Assembly (NCBI RefSeq): GCF_004005485.1
Contig: NZ_RZUL01000006.1
Coordinates: 62,001 to 126,000, forward strand
Direction: 5' to 3'
Source: Sphingobium algorifonticola
GTDB lineage: Bacteria > Pseudomonadota > Alphaproteobacteria > Sphingomonadales > Sphingomonadaceae
DNA length: 64,000 nt
Every line of letters starts with the position of its first letter. Position 1 is the first letter of the stretch. The translations under genes and the position numbers were made by a program. The notes beneath the pieces were generated by a model. The model was given only the letters and a program-made list of their open reading frames with translations, was not told the origin of the DNA and made no database searches. Shown here piece by piece: positions 45,409 through 54,098 of this stretch.

Positions 45409-46484
45409 GCGGCGCGGGGGGCAAACGGCGCAGTCTGCTGGCGAACGCCATCGAGAGCATCGGCACGACCCCTGCCCCGGCGGCGACCGTCGAGGCGGTG
45501 CCTGCCGGAGCTTTGGCAGAACGTCCGGCAGCGGCCGACGAAGCCCCTGCCGGACCGTCCTTTCTAGAGCGTCGCGGCGTCGCGTTCGATGAAATCGCGC
45601 GAACGGTCAAACGCCTGACGATCCGCCTGAAACCGTCGGAATGCTCGATCTGGCCGGGCAATGCCCGCGATTATGCAGCGCTCGGCTATGAGCGGTGCGC
45701 CTCCCTCATCGAATCGATCCGCGAGGAAGGAACGAATCGCGAGCCGGTCGTGGTGCGGCGTACGCCCCATGCCGAGCACCCCTATGAGCTCATCGTGGGA
45801 ACGCGTCGGCATTTCTCGGTCTCGTGGCTCCACGCCAATAACCATAGCGAAATCGAACTGGTCGCCCGGATCGAGACTCTCGATGATGAGGGTGCGTTCA
45901 GGCTTGCCGATCTTGAAAATCGTGAGCGCGAGGATGTCACCGACATCGAACGCGCCCGCAATTATCAGCATGCGGTCGACGCCTATTATAGCGGCGTACG
46001 CGCCCGGATGGCGGACCGGCTCGCAATCCCGAAGCAGAACCTGCATAATCTTCTGCAGCTCGCCGAACTGCCCGAAGAGGTGGTCGGCGCGTTCGCGGAA
46101 GCGGCCGACATCAAGGTCCGCCATGGCATGCGCCTTTCGCCCCTCCTCAAGGATCCCCGTTATCGCGATGCAATCCTTGGAGAGGCGCTGAAGATCGGCG
46201 CCGAGCAGCAAGCACTGCGTGATGGCGGCTCGCCCAAGATCGAAGGCGTAAAGGTCTGTGAGCGCCTCGCAGCCGCCGCCACGACGCCGGTAAAGCCGAA
46301 GGCGGCACCGAAGACGAAGCCGGCTCTTACATCATCGAGCGGCCGGCAGATCGGGCAGGTGCTCACCGACACCCGTGCGCGCGGCATTACGCTCAACATC
46401 AACCCCAAGGGCGGCGCCACGGTCGAGGAAATATTGGAGACCCTGCGCCCCGTCATAGAGGCCGCACAGTTCACTAGAAAATGA
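45405..46484 (+). CDS. parB: ParB-type partition protein
   Basis: A 359-residue protein overlapping parA by 4 bp (ATGA). The N-terminal segment KRRSLLANAIESIGTTP is the usual ParA-contacting tail. The ParB nuclease-like/CTPase core follows, with GTNREPVVVRR and YELIVGTRRHFSVSWL, then the helix-turn-helix region RLAIPKQNLHNLLQLAELPE. A Lys/Ala/Pro linker leads to a small C-terminal dimer domain. It binds a centromere (parS) that I could not pin down; the short repeats upstream of parA are candidates. Confidence 0.93.
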   Translation: MSGAGGKRRSLLANAIESIGTTPAPAATVEAVPAGALAERPAAADEAPAGPSFLERRGVAFDEIARTVKRLTIRLKPSECSIWPGNARDYAALGYERCASLIESIREEGTNREPVVVRRTPHAEHPYELIVGTRRHFSVSWLHANNHSEIELVARIETLDDEGAFRLADLENREREDVTDIERARNYQHAVDAYYSGVRARMADRLAIPKQNLHNLLQLAELPEEVVGAFAEAADIKVRHGMRLSPLLKDPRYRDAILGEALKIGAEQQALRDGGSPKIEGVKVCERLAAAATTPVKPKAAPKTKPALTSSSGRQIGQVLTDTRARGITLNINPKGGATVEEILETLRPVIEAAQFTRK

Positions 46485-46527
46485 TCGCCTTGTGATATTA
46501 CCGTTTATTTTCATATAGTTGCGCGGG

Positions 46528-46545
46528 AGTAAAACGCGTTTTACT
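46528..46545. promoter_or_regulatory. Perfect 18-bp palindrome before repA
   Basis: AGTAAAACG-CGTTTTACT, perfectly symmetrical, ends 17 bp before the repA ATG. A near copy lies at 48502-48519 next to the iterons. The likely role is control of repA by RepA itself or by a ParB-type protein. A sequence resembling part of an iteron, ATTTTCAGGACG, follows it directly. Confidence 0.65.
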
Positions 46546-46562
46546 GATTTTCAGGACGTCGA

Positions 46563-47666
46563 ATGCCCAAGGATTCCCGAGAAGACGGCCAGGTAGATCT
46601 CTTTCTGCCGCAACTCACCGCCCTCCCCTTGCGGGATCAGCGCGAGACGATGGAGCGTCCCTTCTTCTCGCTGTCCAAGCGCAAGCGCCTGAAGCCGATC
46701 GACTATGTCAGTCCCGATCGCAAGATCACCGTCCATGTCTCGGCCAACTCCGAATATGGTCTGGCCACGATCTACGATCTCGACATTCTGATCTACTGTG
46801 CCTCGGTGCTCATCGAGCACAAGCGGCGGGGGACCAACGACATCCCCCAGACGCTGCACATCGTCCCGTATGACATGCTCAGGACGCTCAAGCGCGACAT
46901 TGGCGGCCGAGCCTATGATCTGCTCGGTAACGCCCTCGATCGCCTGCAATCGACGACAGTCAAGACCAACATCCGATCCGGCGACGCCGTGGAGACAACT
47001 TTCTCCTGGATCGACAGCCATAGCCAGCTCAAGGACCGATCCGGCAATGTCCGAGGCATGCGCATAACGCTGGCCAAATGGTTCTATGACGGTGTGCTCA
47101 TGGACGGTGGCGTCCTCGCCATAGACCCTGCCTACTTCTCCCTCACAGGCGGCCGTGAACGCTGGCTCTATCGTGTCGCCCGCAAACATGCGGGCGGCGC
47201 TGGTGCCGACGGCTTTGCCATATCCATGCCGACGCTCTTCGAGAAATCCGGCGCGGAAGGCGACTATCGCCGGTTCAAATTCGAGATGACCAAGATCGTC
47301 AAGGAAAATGCTCTGCCCGGCTATTCGCTGGACCTCGAGATCAGGCACGACGCCGAGCCGTTGCTGCGCATGACGCGGCGAGATCAGGAGCCTGAAGAGG
47401 CTGGCAAGCGCTGCCCCTCCCCTGCCCCACCGACGAAGAACAAGCCTCCGCAAGAGCCGGTTATCGCCTTCCCTGCGAGTGGCCATATCTCCCATAGCGC
47501 CTTCGGCGCCATCGCCCGTGCCAACCTCCCCTCCCCCCAGAGAGATCATGGCCTCGTCGGCGACGATTTCCGTGCTTTCCTGCGCCAGCGCGAAATTGCC
47601 TTCGACGCACACAATATCACGCAGATCTTCGCGACCTTTTGCGCAAAGCAGCGCCCCGCCCAGTAA
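46563..47666 (+). CDS. repA: Plasmid replication initiator (RepA / RPA family)
   Basis: A 367-residue initiator: FLPQLTALPLRDQRETMERP and FFSLSKRKRLKPIDY at the N-terminus, IYDLDILIYCASVLIEHKRR, then YDMLRTLKRDIGGRAYDLLG and LAKWFYDGVLMDGGVLAIDP. This is the RPA family of alphaproteobacterial plasmid initiators, with tandem winged helices that bind iterons. It is separated by 78 bp from parB and bears its own palindromic control site. The C-terminal 80 residues are a Pro/Lys linker and a helical tail. Confidence 0.95.
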   Translation: MPKDSREDGQVDLFLPQLTALPLRDQRETMERPFFSLSKRKRLKPIDYVSPDRKITVHVSANSEYGLATIYDLDILIYCASVLIEHKRRGTNDIPQTLHIVPYDMLRTLKRDIGGRAYDLLGNALDRLQSTTVKTNIRSGDAVETTFSWIDSHSQLKDRSGNVRGMRITLAKWFYDGVLMDGGVLAIDPAYFSLTGGRERWLYRVARKHAGGAGADGFAISMPTLFEKSGAEGDYRRFKFEMTKIVKENALPGYSLDLEIRHDAEPLLRMTRRDQEPEEAGKRCPSPAPPTKNKPPQEPVIAFPASGHISHSAFGAIARANLPSPQRDHGLVGDDFRAFLRQREIAFDAHNITQIFATFCAKQRPAQ

Positions 47667-47680
47667 TCCGCCTCTGGGCG
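47657..47680. terminator. Hairpin at the repA stop codon
   Basis: CGCCCAG and CTGGGCG flank a 10-base loop that contains the repA stop codon. No T-run follows, so termination is uncertain. Confidence 0.35.
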
Positions 47681-47838
47681 ATCCCCTGTGAATCGGCTCT
47701 TGCCGCCAGACTTCAACGCGGTGTGCGATCGATCGTGTCGGAACCACTCTAAACCATAGAGTGAATTGCGTCTTTGGCCGCCGCAGCGTCGGTCAATGCC
47801 TCCCTCCCCCGCCCTGCGCGATTCGTCTCCTGTGCGGC

Positions 47839-48346
47839 CGTTCCTGAAAGACCGCTTCGGACGCCAAGCGACGGCTTCTGCGCGATCGAGAAACCCGCCT
47901 GCAGCTCGCTGCGCGGGACATAGCCCTCATTATCTCCGTCAAAGCGGGTCCAATGTGGCATGGTCCGCTGCCATCACGGTATTTCAGGAACGCCCCGTCT
48001 ATCCTATCTTGCGAGCAATGGTCATCCGGGTTGGGCTCGGACAGGTGGAACGACGCTGCGCAGGCCTTAGGGCGAGTATCGCCGATGCCCCTGGGCCAAA
48101 GCGGCATCAGCGGCGTTCCTGAAATACCCTGTCCGCTCCCTGCCGAGAGCACCCCGCGCCGCGTTCCCAAAGTACCGAGCGGCCGGCGCCGCCTCCAAAT
48201 GCGCGATCGACAGCTTCTATTCCGGACGGGTGCGGCCCAGGTCAGCGAAGGATCGGAAGCCGCTCGATATGGCGGTTCCTTTGGGTTTTTGACGCCGCAC
48301 GCATATCAGAGCATCGATTGCGGACGTCGCCGTTCCCGAAATACCG
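47839..48346. repeat. Five dispersed iteron copies, mixed orientation
   Basis: Copies of the 16-bp element CGGTATTTCAGGAACG: minus at 47839-47854 (one mismatch), plus at 47977-47992 (exact), minus at 48114-48129 (one mismatch), minus at 48162-48177 (variant CGGTACTTTGGGAACG), minus at 48331-48346 (one mismatch). Their inverted orientation relative to the tandem array suggests sites for copy-number control by RepA pairing (handcuffing). Confidence 0.75.
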
Positions 48347-48501
48347 AGCAAGGAGCTTCACCGTTGGTCCAACAGCACCGCCAACGACTCGGCACATAAT
48401 GAAGACCAGCATCCCAGTGCGGGGAAGGGGAAGGCCCACTGCCTCCCTCGCACGCTTGCAAAAAGGCCTCAAACCCACGTAAAACCGCCAGAAATCCGGC
48501 G

Positions 48502-48519
48502 AGTAAAACGCATTTTACC
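48502..48519. repeat. Near copy of the repA palindrome beside the iterons
   Basis: AGTAAAACGCATTTTACC, two bases different from the 18-bp palindrome at 46528-46545. It lies 26 bp before the first tandem iteron. The same protein probably binds both. Confidence 0.65.
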
Positions 48520-48544
48520 GCCACGCCCGGCCCATTTTATCCCA

Positions 48545-48648
48545 CGGTATTTCAGGAACAGCGCACGGTATTTCGGGAACCGAATCACGGGTCAACGGGA
48601 ACGCCCTAATGGGTATTTCAGGAACGGGATGACGGGATAACGGGAACG
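48545..48648 (+). repeat. Tandem iteron array, five copies, about 22-bp spacing
   Basis: Elements start at 48545, 48566, 48588, 48611 and 48633. Copies 1, 2 and 4 read CGGTATTTCAGGAAC, CGGTATTTCGGGAAC and GGGTATTTCAGGAACG. Copies 3 and 5 are a divergent pair, CGGGTCAACGGGAACG and CGGGATAACGGGAACG, sharing the CGGGAACG end. Spacing is 21, 22, 23 and 22 bp, about two helical turns, so all lie on one face of the DNA. Confidence 0.85.
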
Positions 48649-49118
48649 GTCCGTACTCTCCGACTCGCATTGAATCCGCGAGTCGCAACGAGCCCGTCCA
48701 CAGCCTAACTTTTTATCCTTCTCTCTAAGGAATTAACGGCGCCTCGCGGCGCTTCCTTCTTTTTGAAAATGAGAATGGGAGAAGAGGGACCAGACATGCC
48801 GCCGGTTCCAGAACAGTACATACCAGCAACCACCCCGTCGAGCTGATCCGATCGTCTATCGCCCCGTAATAGCGAATACACCCGATCTCGACAGGCTGTC
48901 GTCAGATAATGAAGGACCAGTACGCTGCCGAGCATTTCGCAAAAAGGCGCTCAGGACGCCTCATGGGGCTTCAGAAGCGCTTTTGCCGCTGTGCCCACGC
49001 TCCGCCACCAATGTAGCTCAATCGATGCTCTACGACCGTCTCTCGGCACCCAAGTGCACGCAGCCCAAGGGATGGACAGCCCAGCAGCAGTGGACACCGC
49101 GATCCGTCATGCCCTGTA

Positions 49119-50147
49119 CTACGAAGCGCTCCTCTGCCCGATACCGGCCAACAATGCGTCGATAGCGGCCATCTCCTGGTCGAACGCGTCGAATGTTTCG
49201 CCCAGATCGCGCGTAGGGGGCAGGGGAGGGGGCTCCGATCTTGGCCTGCCGACCGGGCGCGTGATAAAGCCGAATTCGGCTGCGAGGTCGGGCGTCAGAA
49301 ATTGTCGCCAGCTGCGCCGGGCCGTGATCTCGACAAGCATGTCGGCGTTGACTGCCCTTTCGAGCAATTTGCTCGCGCCGGCCACGCTCATGCCGAGCAT
49401 CTTGGATATGCCCTGGGGCGAGACGAGCGGCCTGTGCTGCAGCAGCGCGAACAATCGGATCAGTGCACCGGGACGATATTCGGCAGCGACCGCGCGCAAG
49501 GCGTCCCGGCGCTGGCGTTCGAGATGATCGAGGCGCTCGAGGCTCGTGCGCGCAGCGGCGCCAAGCGATGATATGGCGGCGTGCCAATCGTCAGGGCCAG
49601 GCGTGCCCTTCAGACGGAAGGCCTTCACGCCGCCGGCAAGCGAGGGAAGGGGGGCAGCGCTCAGACCGAGATCGCGCAGCGCGAAAGGGAGACCAAGCCA
49701 GGGTAGTATCGTGCTATCGGTACGCGCGTGCAGCCGGACCCGTTCGAACGCCTGGATCAGATGCGGGTGCTGTTTCGCGTCGCGCTGATCTGCCCTGTCA
49801 GCCGGAACCCGGCCGCGCCAGTTCAATTGGTCGCGATCAGCAAGCGCCGTCGACCATTCTTCGAACCGGTCGAACATATCGAGCGTGGTCGATTGGCGCG
49901 CGCGACCGGCGATCTGCAGGCCGCAGCCCCAGGAAAATAGGTCGATTTCGTCAACTTCCGCGGACTGGAGCTGAAGGGCTCTGGCATAGCCGCTCCACGA
50001 AGCTCTCCGCTGCCAGGCGGATGCGACGGGACTGACGGATATCCGGGCATTCAGAGCAGCAATTGCGCTACTTGCCGAGGCTATCGCCGACACCATCCTC
50101 GGGCTATAGTCCACCGGGCTATGGCTCGTCAGTTTGGCTGCTTCCAT
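49119..50147 (-). CDS. DUF1612 / helix-turn-helix plasmid protein (RHE_PE00001-like)
   Basis: A 342-residue protein of a family common on rhizobial and sphingomonad plasmids. The first half includes SWGCGLQIAGRARQSTTLDM; the second has a winged helix-turn-helix with ALLQHRPLVSPQGISKMLGM and SVAGASKLLERAVNADML, which looks like DNA binding. Its tail is Pro-rich. Function is unknown; location beside oriV and the partition block suggests a role in plasmid upkeep or control. Confidence 0.78.
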   Translation of the reverse strand: MEAAKLTSHSPVDYSPRMVSAIASASSAIAALNARISVSPVASAWQRRASWSGYARALQLQSAEVDEIDLFSWGCGLQIAGRARQSTTLDMFDRFEEWSTALADRDQLNWRGRVPADRADQRDAKQHPHLIQAFERVRLHARTDSTILPWLGLPFALRDLGLSAAPLPSLAGGVKAFRLKGTPGPDDWHAAISSLGAAARTSLERLDHLERQRRDALRAVAAEYRPGALIRLFALLQHRPLVSPQGISKMLGMSVAGASKLLERAVNADMLVEITARRSWRQFLTPDLAAEFGFITRPVGRPRSEPPPLPPTRDLGETFDAFDQEMAAIDALLAGIGQRSAS

Positions 50148-50370
50148 CCCGGAATAGTAAACTGAGATGATCGTTCGGTAAAGTATGCTTGTATAGCGGC
50201 TTTTGGGCGGTTCGTGTCCTCACGCTGCCCGTTGATATTCGCTCCGGACCATAGCCCCCGCGACCAGTTTGCACGCGTGAGGCGCCGCAGACATGACGGC
50301 GCAGGGAGGTCGTCCAGGGCTCACGATCGCGGAAGGAAAGGAGGGATGAGGGCAGGGAAAGGAGTGGCTC

Positions 50371-51219
50371 ATGACGCTAGCAGCCCACAGACCCAGCCAG
50401 CAACTCATCGATCTTGTCGGCGCGCTCGGCGGAACCTGGCACGGACGCACGGCGATGTGCCGGTGTCCCGCCCATGCCGACCGAACCCCGAGCCTATCGC
50501 TCCGCCAGGGCGATCGCGGCATCCTTGTCACCTGTTTCGCAGGATGTGACCGCAGCGACGTGCTTCGCGCGCTGCGGCAGGTCCCGTTACGCGGCGCCTT
50601 CACCTATTCCGGGTATCCGGCCGGGGCATCCCGCAATGTCCAGGGCCTCTGGGACGCGGCGGTGGACATCCATGGCACCATCGCGGAGCGCTATCTCGCC
50701 GGCAGGTGGCTCGGCCCACCCGTTGCCGACGTACGTTTCCATCCGCGCTGCCCCTATCGGCCGCGGCCATGGACAAGGTTCGAACCCGCTTTGCTCGTTG
50801 CGGTTCGCGAAGGCTCGCGCCTTACCGCCATCCAGCGCATCTTTCTCGATCCCATCACGGCCAGATGCCGCGCGAAAGTCATGCTCGGGCGGCCCGGCGC
50901 CGGCGCATGGCGCGGGGGAGGGGAGGCGAGCCCGGCCCTCGCGATCGCCGAGGGCTTTGAGACGGCGCGGGCGTTCAGCATCCTTCATGGCATCGGCTGC
51001 TGGGCGAGCCTCGGCGCACGCCGACTGCACCAGCTGCGATTGCCGGGTGGTCTGACCCGGATCGTGCTTGCCCAGGACAATGATGCGGAGGGCCGACGCG
51101 CCGCCGATCGGGCTGCCCTTGTCTATGCCGCGCCGGGGCTCACTATCGAGCGCGCGGCGCCGCCCGCCACGGTAAAGGACTGGGCGCAATGGCTCGAAGA
51201 ATGCTCTGCTGCCGGATAG
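50371..51219 (+). CDS. Toprim-domain primase-like protein with zinc finger
   Basis: A 282-residue protein. The N-terminal zinc finger resembles the CHC2 type of DnaG primases: TAMCRCPAHADRTPSLSLRQ followed by ILVTCFAGCDRSDVLRAL. The C-terminal part is a Toprim domain, LAIAEGFETARAFSILHG with the glutamate, and RIVLAQDNDAEGRRAADRAA with the DxD-like acidic pair. This combination belongs to plasmid and phage primase-like proteins; it may lay primers on transferred single strands. AAGGAG precedes the ATG. It stands alone. Confidence 0.87.
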   Translation: MTLAAHRPSQQLIDLVGALGGTWHGRTAMCRCPAHADRTPSLSLRQGDRGILVTCFAGCDRSDVLRALRQVPLRGAFTYSGYPAGASRNVQGLWDAAVDIHGTIAERYLAGRWLGPPVADVRFHPRCPYRPRPWTRFEPALLVAVREGSRLTAIQRIFLDPITARCRAKVMLGRPGAGAWRGGGEASPALAIAEGFETARAFSILHGIGCWASLGARRLHQLRLPGGLTRIVLAQDNDAEGRRAADRAALVYAAPGLTIERAAPPATVKDWAQWLEECSAAG

Positions 51220-51298
51220 GTCCAGTCCGGTTCCCTGCCTCGCCTCACAGCAGTGGCAAACATTCCGATGCGAAGGTCGGGCCCGCCTGCTAGTCCGG

Positions 51299-53888
51299 TT
51301 GAAGGGTCAAATCTTCCGACTCAGGCATAATTCCCGCATCGCCCCCCTGGACGGAAGCAGAACGGGTTGCCGCGCTGCAAAGCTATGCGATCCTCGACAC
51401 CCCGACCGAGCCCGAATTCGACGATCTGGTAAGGCTTGCCGCGGAAGTCTTCGACGCGCCCATTGCCGTCGTCAATCTGGTCGCGCAGGACCGGCAATGG
51501 TTCAAGGCCGAAACCGGCATCGGCGCGCGCGAAATGCCGCTCGACGTCTCCATCTGCGCGCACGCAATCCTCCAGAACGATTTCATGGTCATTCCCGACA
51601 CGCGGGACGACCCCCGATTTGCCGGAAATCCGCTCGTCACGGCGCAGGAGGGCCTGCGCTTCTACGCTGGCGCGCTCCTGCGCAGCACGGAAGGCCTGCC
51701 GATCGGAACGGTTTGCGTGCTCGACCGTTCGCCACGACCCCAGGGCATCACCGCGCACCAGCGCCTCGTGCTCGAGGTCCTGGCCCGGCAGGTCATGACG
51801 CAGCTCGAACTGCGCCGTGCGCTCGGGGCCCAGCAGGAACGGGCCGAAGAATTGCGCACGCAGATGGAACAGCGCGCCACGGTCGAGGCCGCGCTGCGCC
51901 ACACCGAAGAACGTCTGCGGCTCGCTAACCGGGCGACCAACGATGCGATCTGGGACTGGGATCTTGTCACCAACCATGTGACCTGGAACGAGGCCCTGGC
52001 TTCCGCCTATGGACATGGCCTGGACGCCATCGAGACCACGGGCGAGTGGTGGATCTCGCAGATCCATCCCGAAGACCAGAACCGGATCGACCACAGCATC
52101 CATAATGTGATCGATGACCCGTTGGCCCATAGCTGGTCGGACGAATATCGCTTCCGGCGCGCAGATGGCGACTATGCCAGTATATTCGATCGCGGTCATG
52201 TGATCCGCGACGAAGCGGGCACGGCGGTCCGGATGATCGGGGCCATGCTCGACCTCACTGAACAGCAGCGGACCCGAGCCGAGCTCGCCGAAAGCGAGGA
52301 ACGGCTTCGTCTCGCGACCCAGGCGGCCGAGGTGGGCTTCTGGGACGTCGATGTCATTCACGACATCCTCACCTGGCCGCCGATCGTCAAACGGATGTTC
52401 GGCATTTCCGCCGATGTGCCGGTTTCCATGCGCGACTTTTACGAGGGCCTGCATCCGGATGATCGCGAAGCGACCAGCGCGGCCTTTGCAGCGGCCTGCG
52501 ATCCTGTGGTGCGCGGGCTCTACGACGTTGAGTATCGTACTGTCGGCAAGGAAGATCGCCTTCTTCGCTGGGTCGCCGCGAAGGGGCGCGGTATCTTCGA
52601 TGACGAGGGACAGTGCATAAGGGTGCTTGGCACGGCGATCGACATCACCGAGCGCAAACGCGCCGAAGCGGAACTGCGCGAGCTCAACGAGGGTCTCGAG
52701 CTGCGCGTCGCCCGCGAGATTTCCGAGCGGGGGCAGGCGCAGGACGCCTTGCGGCAAGCCCAGAAGATGGAGGCTGTCGGCCAGCTGACCGGCGGTATCG
52801 CCCATGACTTCAACAATATGCTCGCCGTCGTGATCGGGTCGCTCGACCTGCTCAAGCGCCGGTTAGGAGATACCGATGCGAGGGCGGAGCGCTACATCGA
52901 CGCTGCCGCCGACGGCGCGCAGCGCGCCGCCGCGCTCACCCAGCGCCTTCTCGCCTTTTCCCGCCAGCAGCCGCTCAGCCCCGAAGTTCTGGATGCCAAC
53001 AAGCTCGTGGCTGGCATGTCGGACCTCTTCAGCCATTCGCTCGGCGGCGACATTCGTCTCGAGACAGTATTGGGTGCGGGGCTGTGGCGCACTCATGCCG
53101 ATCGCAACCAGCTTGAAAACGCGCTGCTCAACCTTGCCGTCAATGCGCGCGACGCGATGGGCGAGGGCGGGCGCCTCACGATCGAGACGCAGAACGTCCA
53201 TTTCGACGACCGCTATGTCTCGGAGAATTTCGGCGTTCCGCCAGGCCAGTATATCATGATCGCCGTCACCGACACCGGGACCGGCATGCCGGCCGAGGTG
53301 ATCGCCAAGGCGTTCGACCCTTTCTTCACGACCAAGGCGGTGGGCAAGGGGACCGGGCTTGGCCTCAGCCAGGTCTATGGCTTCGTCCGCCAGTCGGGCG
53401 GCCATGTGAAGATCTATTCGGAGCCGGGGCAGGGGACGACGATCAAGATCTATCTGCCGCGATTTTTCGGGGAGGCGCTCGAAGCGCCGCGTACCGCCCT
53501 GAAGGATCTGCCGCTCGGGGATCTTCAGGAGGTTGTCCTCGTCGTCGAGGACGAACCGACCGTCCGCCAGTTCAGCGTCGAAGCGCTGAACGAGCTTGGC
53601 TACCGGGTTCTCGAGGCGGACGGCGCGCTTGCCGCCTTGCGGCTTCTCGACGCCCATCCCGAAATATCACTGCTGTTCACCGACATCGTAATGCCCGATA
53701 TCAATGGGCGCAAGCTTGCGGACGAAGCGAAGCGGAGGCGAGACGATATCAGGATCCTCTTCACCACTGGCTTCACCCCCAATGCGGTAGTTCATAACGG
53801 CGTGCTCGATCCCGGCGTCGAACTCATCAGCAAGCCGTTCACCGTGGAACAGCTCGCCGCGAAAATGCGCTCCGTTCTCGAGCGCTAG
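51299..53888 (+). CDS. GAF/PAS hybrid sensor kinase, start region disturbed
   Basis: About 860 codons. In the main frame the GAF domain begins near 51350 with [20 protein letters not shown] and continues through [20 protein letters not shown]; then two PAS units, a coiled coil, the phospho-accepting His in GGIAHDFNN (near 52800), an ATP-binding domain with [14 protein letters not shown], and a receiver with aspartate in [10 protein letters not shown]. No ATG, GTG or TTG exists in that frame between a stop at 51300 and an ATG at 51534 inside the GAF domain. A TTG at 51299 lies in another frame, and one base (for example in ctggacggaagc at 51348-51359) would join them. So either a frameshift or an unusual start is present. 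Confidence 0.82.
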
Positions 53889-53889
53889 C

Positions 53890-53918
53890 GTTCAGGTCCC
53901 CCAAGCCAGGGGCTGAAC
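53890..53918. terminator. Hairpin after the GAF/PAS kinase
   Basis: GTTCAG-gt-CCCC and GGGG-CTGAAC flank a 7-base loop, directly after the kinase stop codon. There is a 2-base bulge and no T-run. Confidence 0.55.
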
Positions 53919-54035
53919 GGAGAAAAGGCCGGACATCACCCCCATGACGCTTGGCTGTCATTCCGGGTTGTGCGGGGTTGTGCTGCAGCGCGGCATCCGC
54001 CACAAAGGGACCGGGTGTCGGCATTCTCGTGAAAG

Positions 54036-54088
54036 CAGGCAGGTTGTTCACGCTGGTCGGGCCGCCAGCGACCGTACAAGCCTGCCTG
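54036..54088 (+). promoter_or_regulatory. Structured leader RNA of nhaA, possible cation riboswitch
   Basis: The 5-prime region folds into an outer helix CAGGCAGG (54036-54043) with CCTGCCTG (54081-54088), extended by TTGT with ACAA across a one-base bulge, and an inner hairpin CGCTGG (54051-54056) with CCAGCG (54065-54070). The helix ends 10 bases before the nhaA ATG, so opening or closing it could expose or hide the ribosome site. Leaders of Na+/H+ antiporter genes in alphaproteobacteria include the nhaA-I and nhaA-II motifs, reported as lithium-sensing riboswitches; whether this is one of them was not tested. Confidence 0.6.
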
Positions 54089-54098
54089 GACAAACGCT

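Larger units (their letters stand above)
47667..49118. other. Replication origin region (no gene)
   Basis: About 1.45 kb without a convincing gene between repA and the convergent DUF1612-type gene. It holds ten iteron-like elements, a near copy of the repA palindrome, a small palindrome CACTCTA-aacca-TAGAGTG (47745-47763) and an AT-richer patch after the tandem iterons (about 48705-48780) that could be the unwinding element. A partial DnaA-box-like TTATCCCAC lies at 48537-48545. This is most likely oriV. Confidence 0.75.

Noticed and set aside
46551..47747. Minus-strand 398-codon open frame
   Set aside because: Antisense of repA.
47829..48650. CRISPR-like repeat-spacer array
   Set aside because: The repeats are 16 bp, occur in both orientations and at uneven or about 22-bp spacing; this is an iteron set, not a CRISPR.
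48705..48935. 76-codon minus-strand frame in the origin region
   Set aside because: No ribosome site, no coding character, and it lies in the AT-richer origin DNA.
51321..52805. Minus-strand 494-codon open frame
   Set aside because: Antisense of the GAF/PAS kinase.
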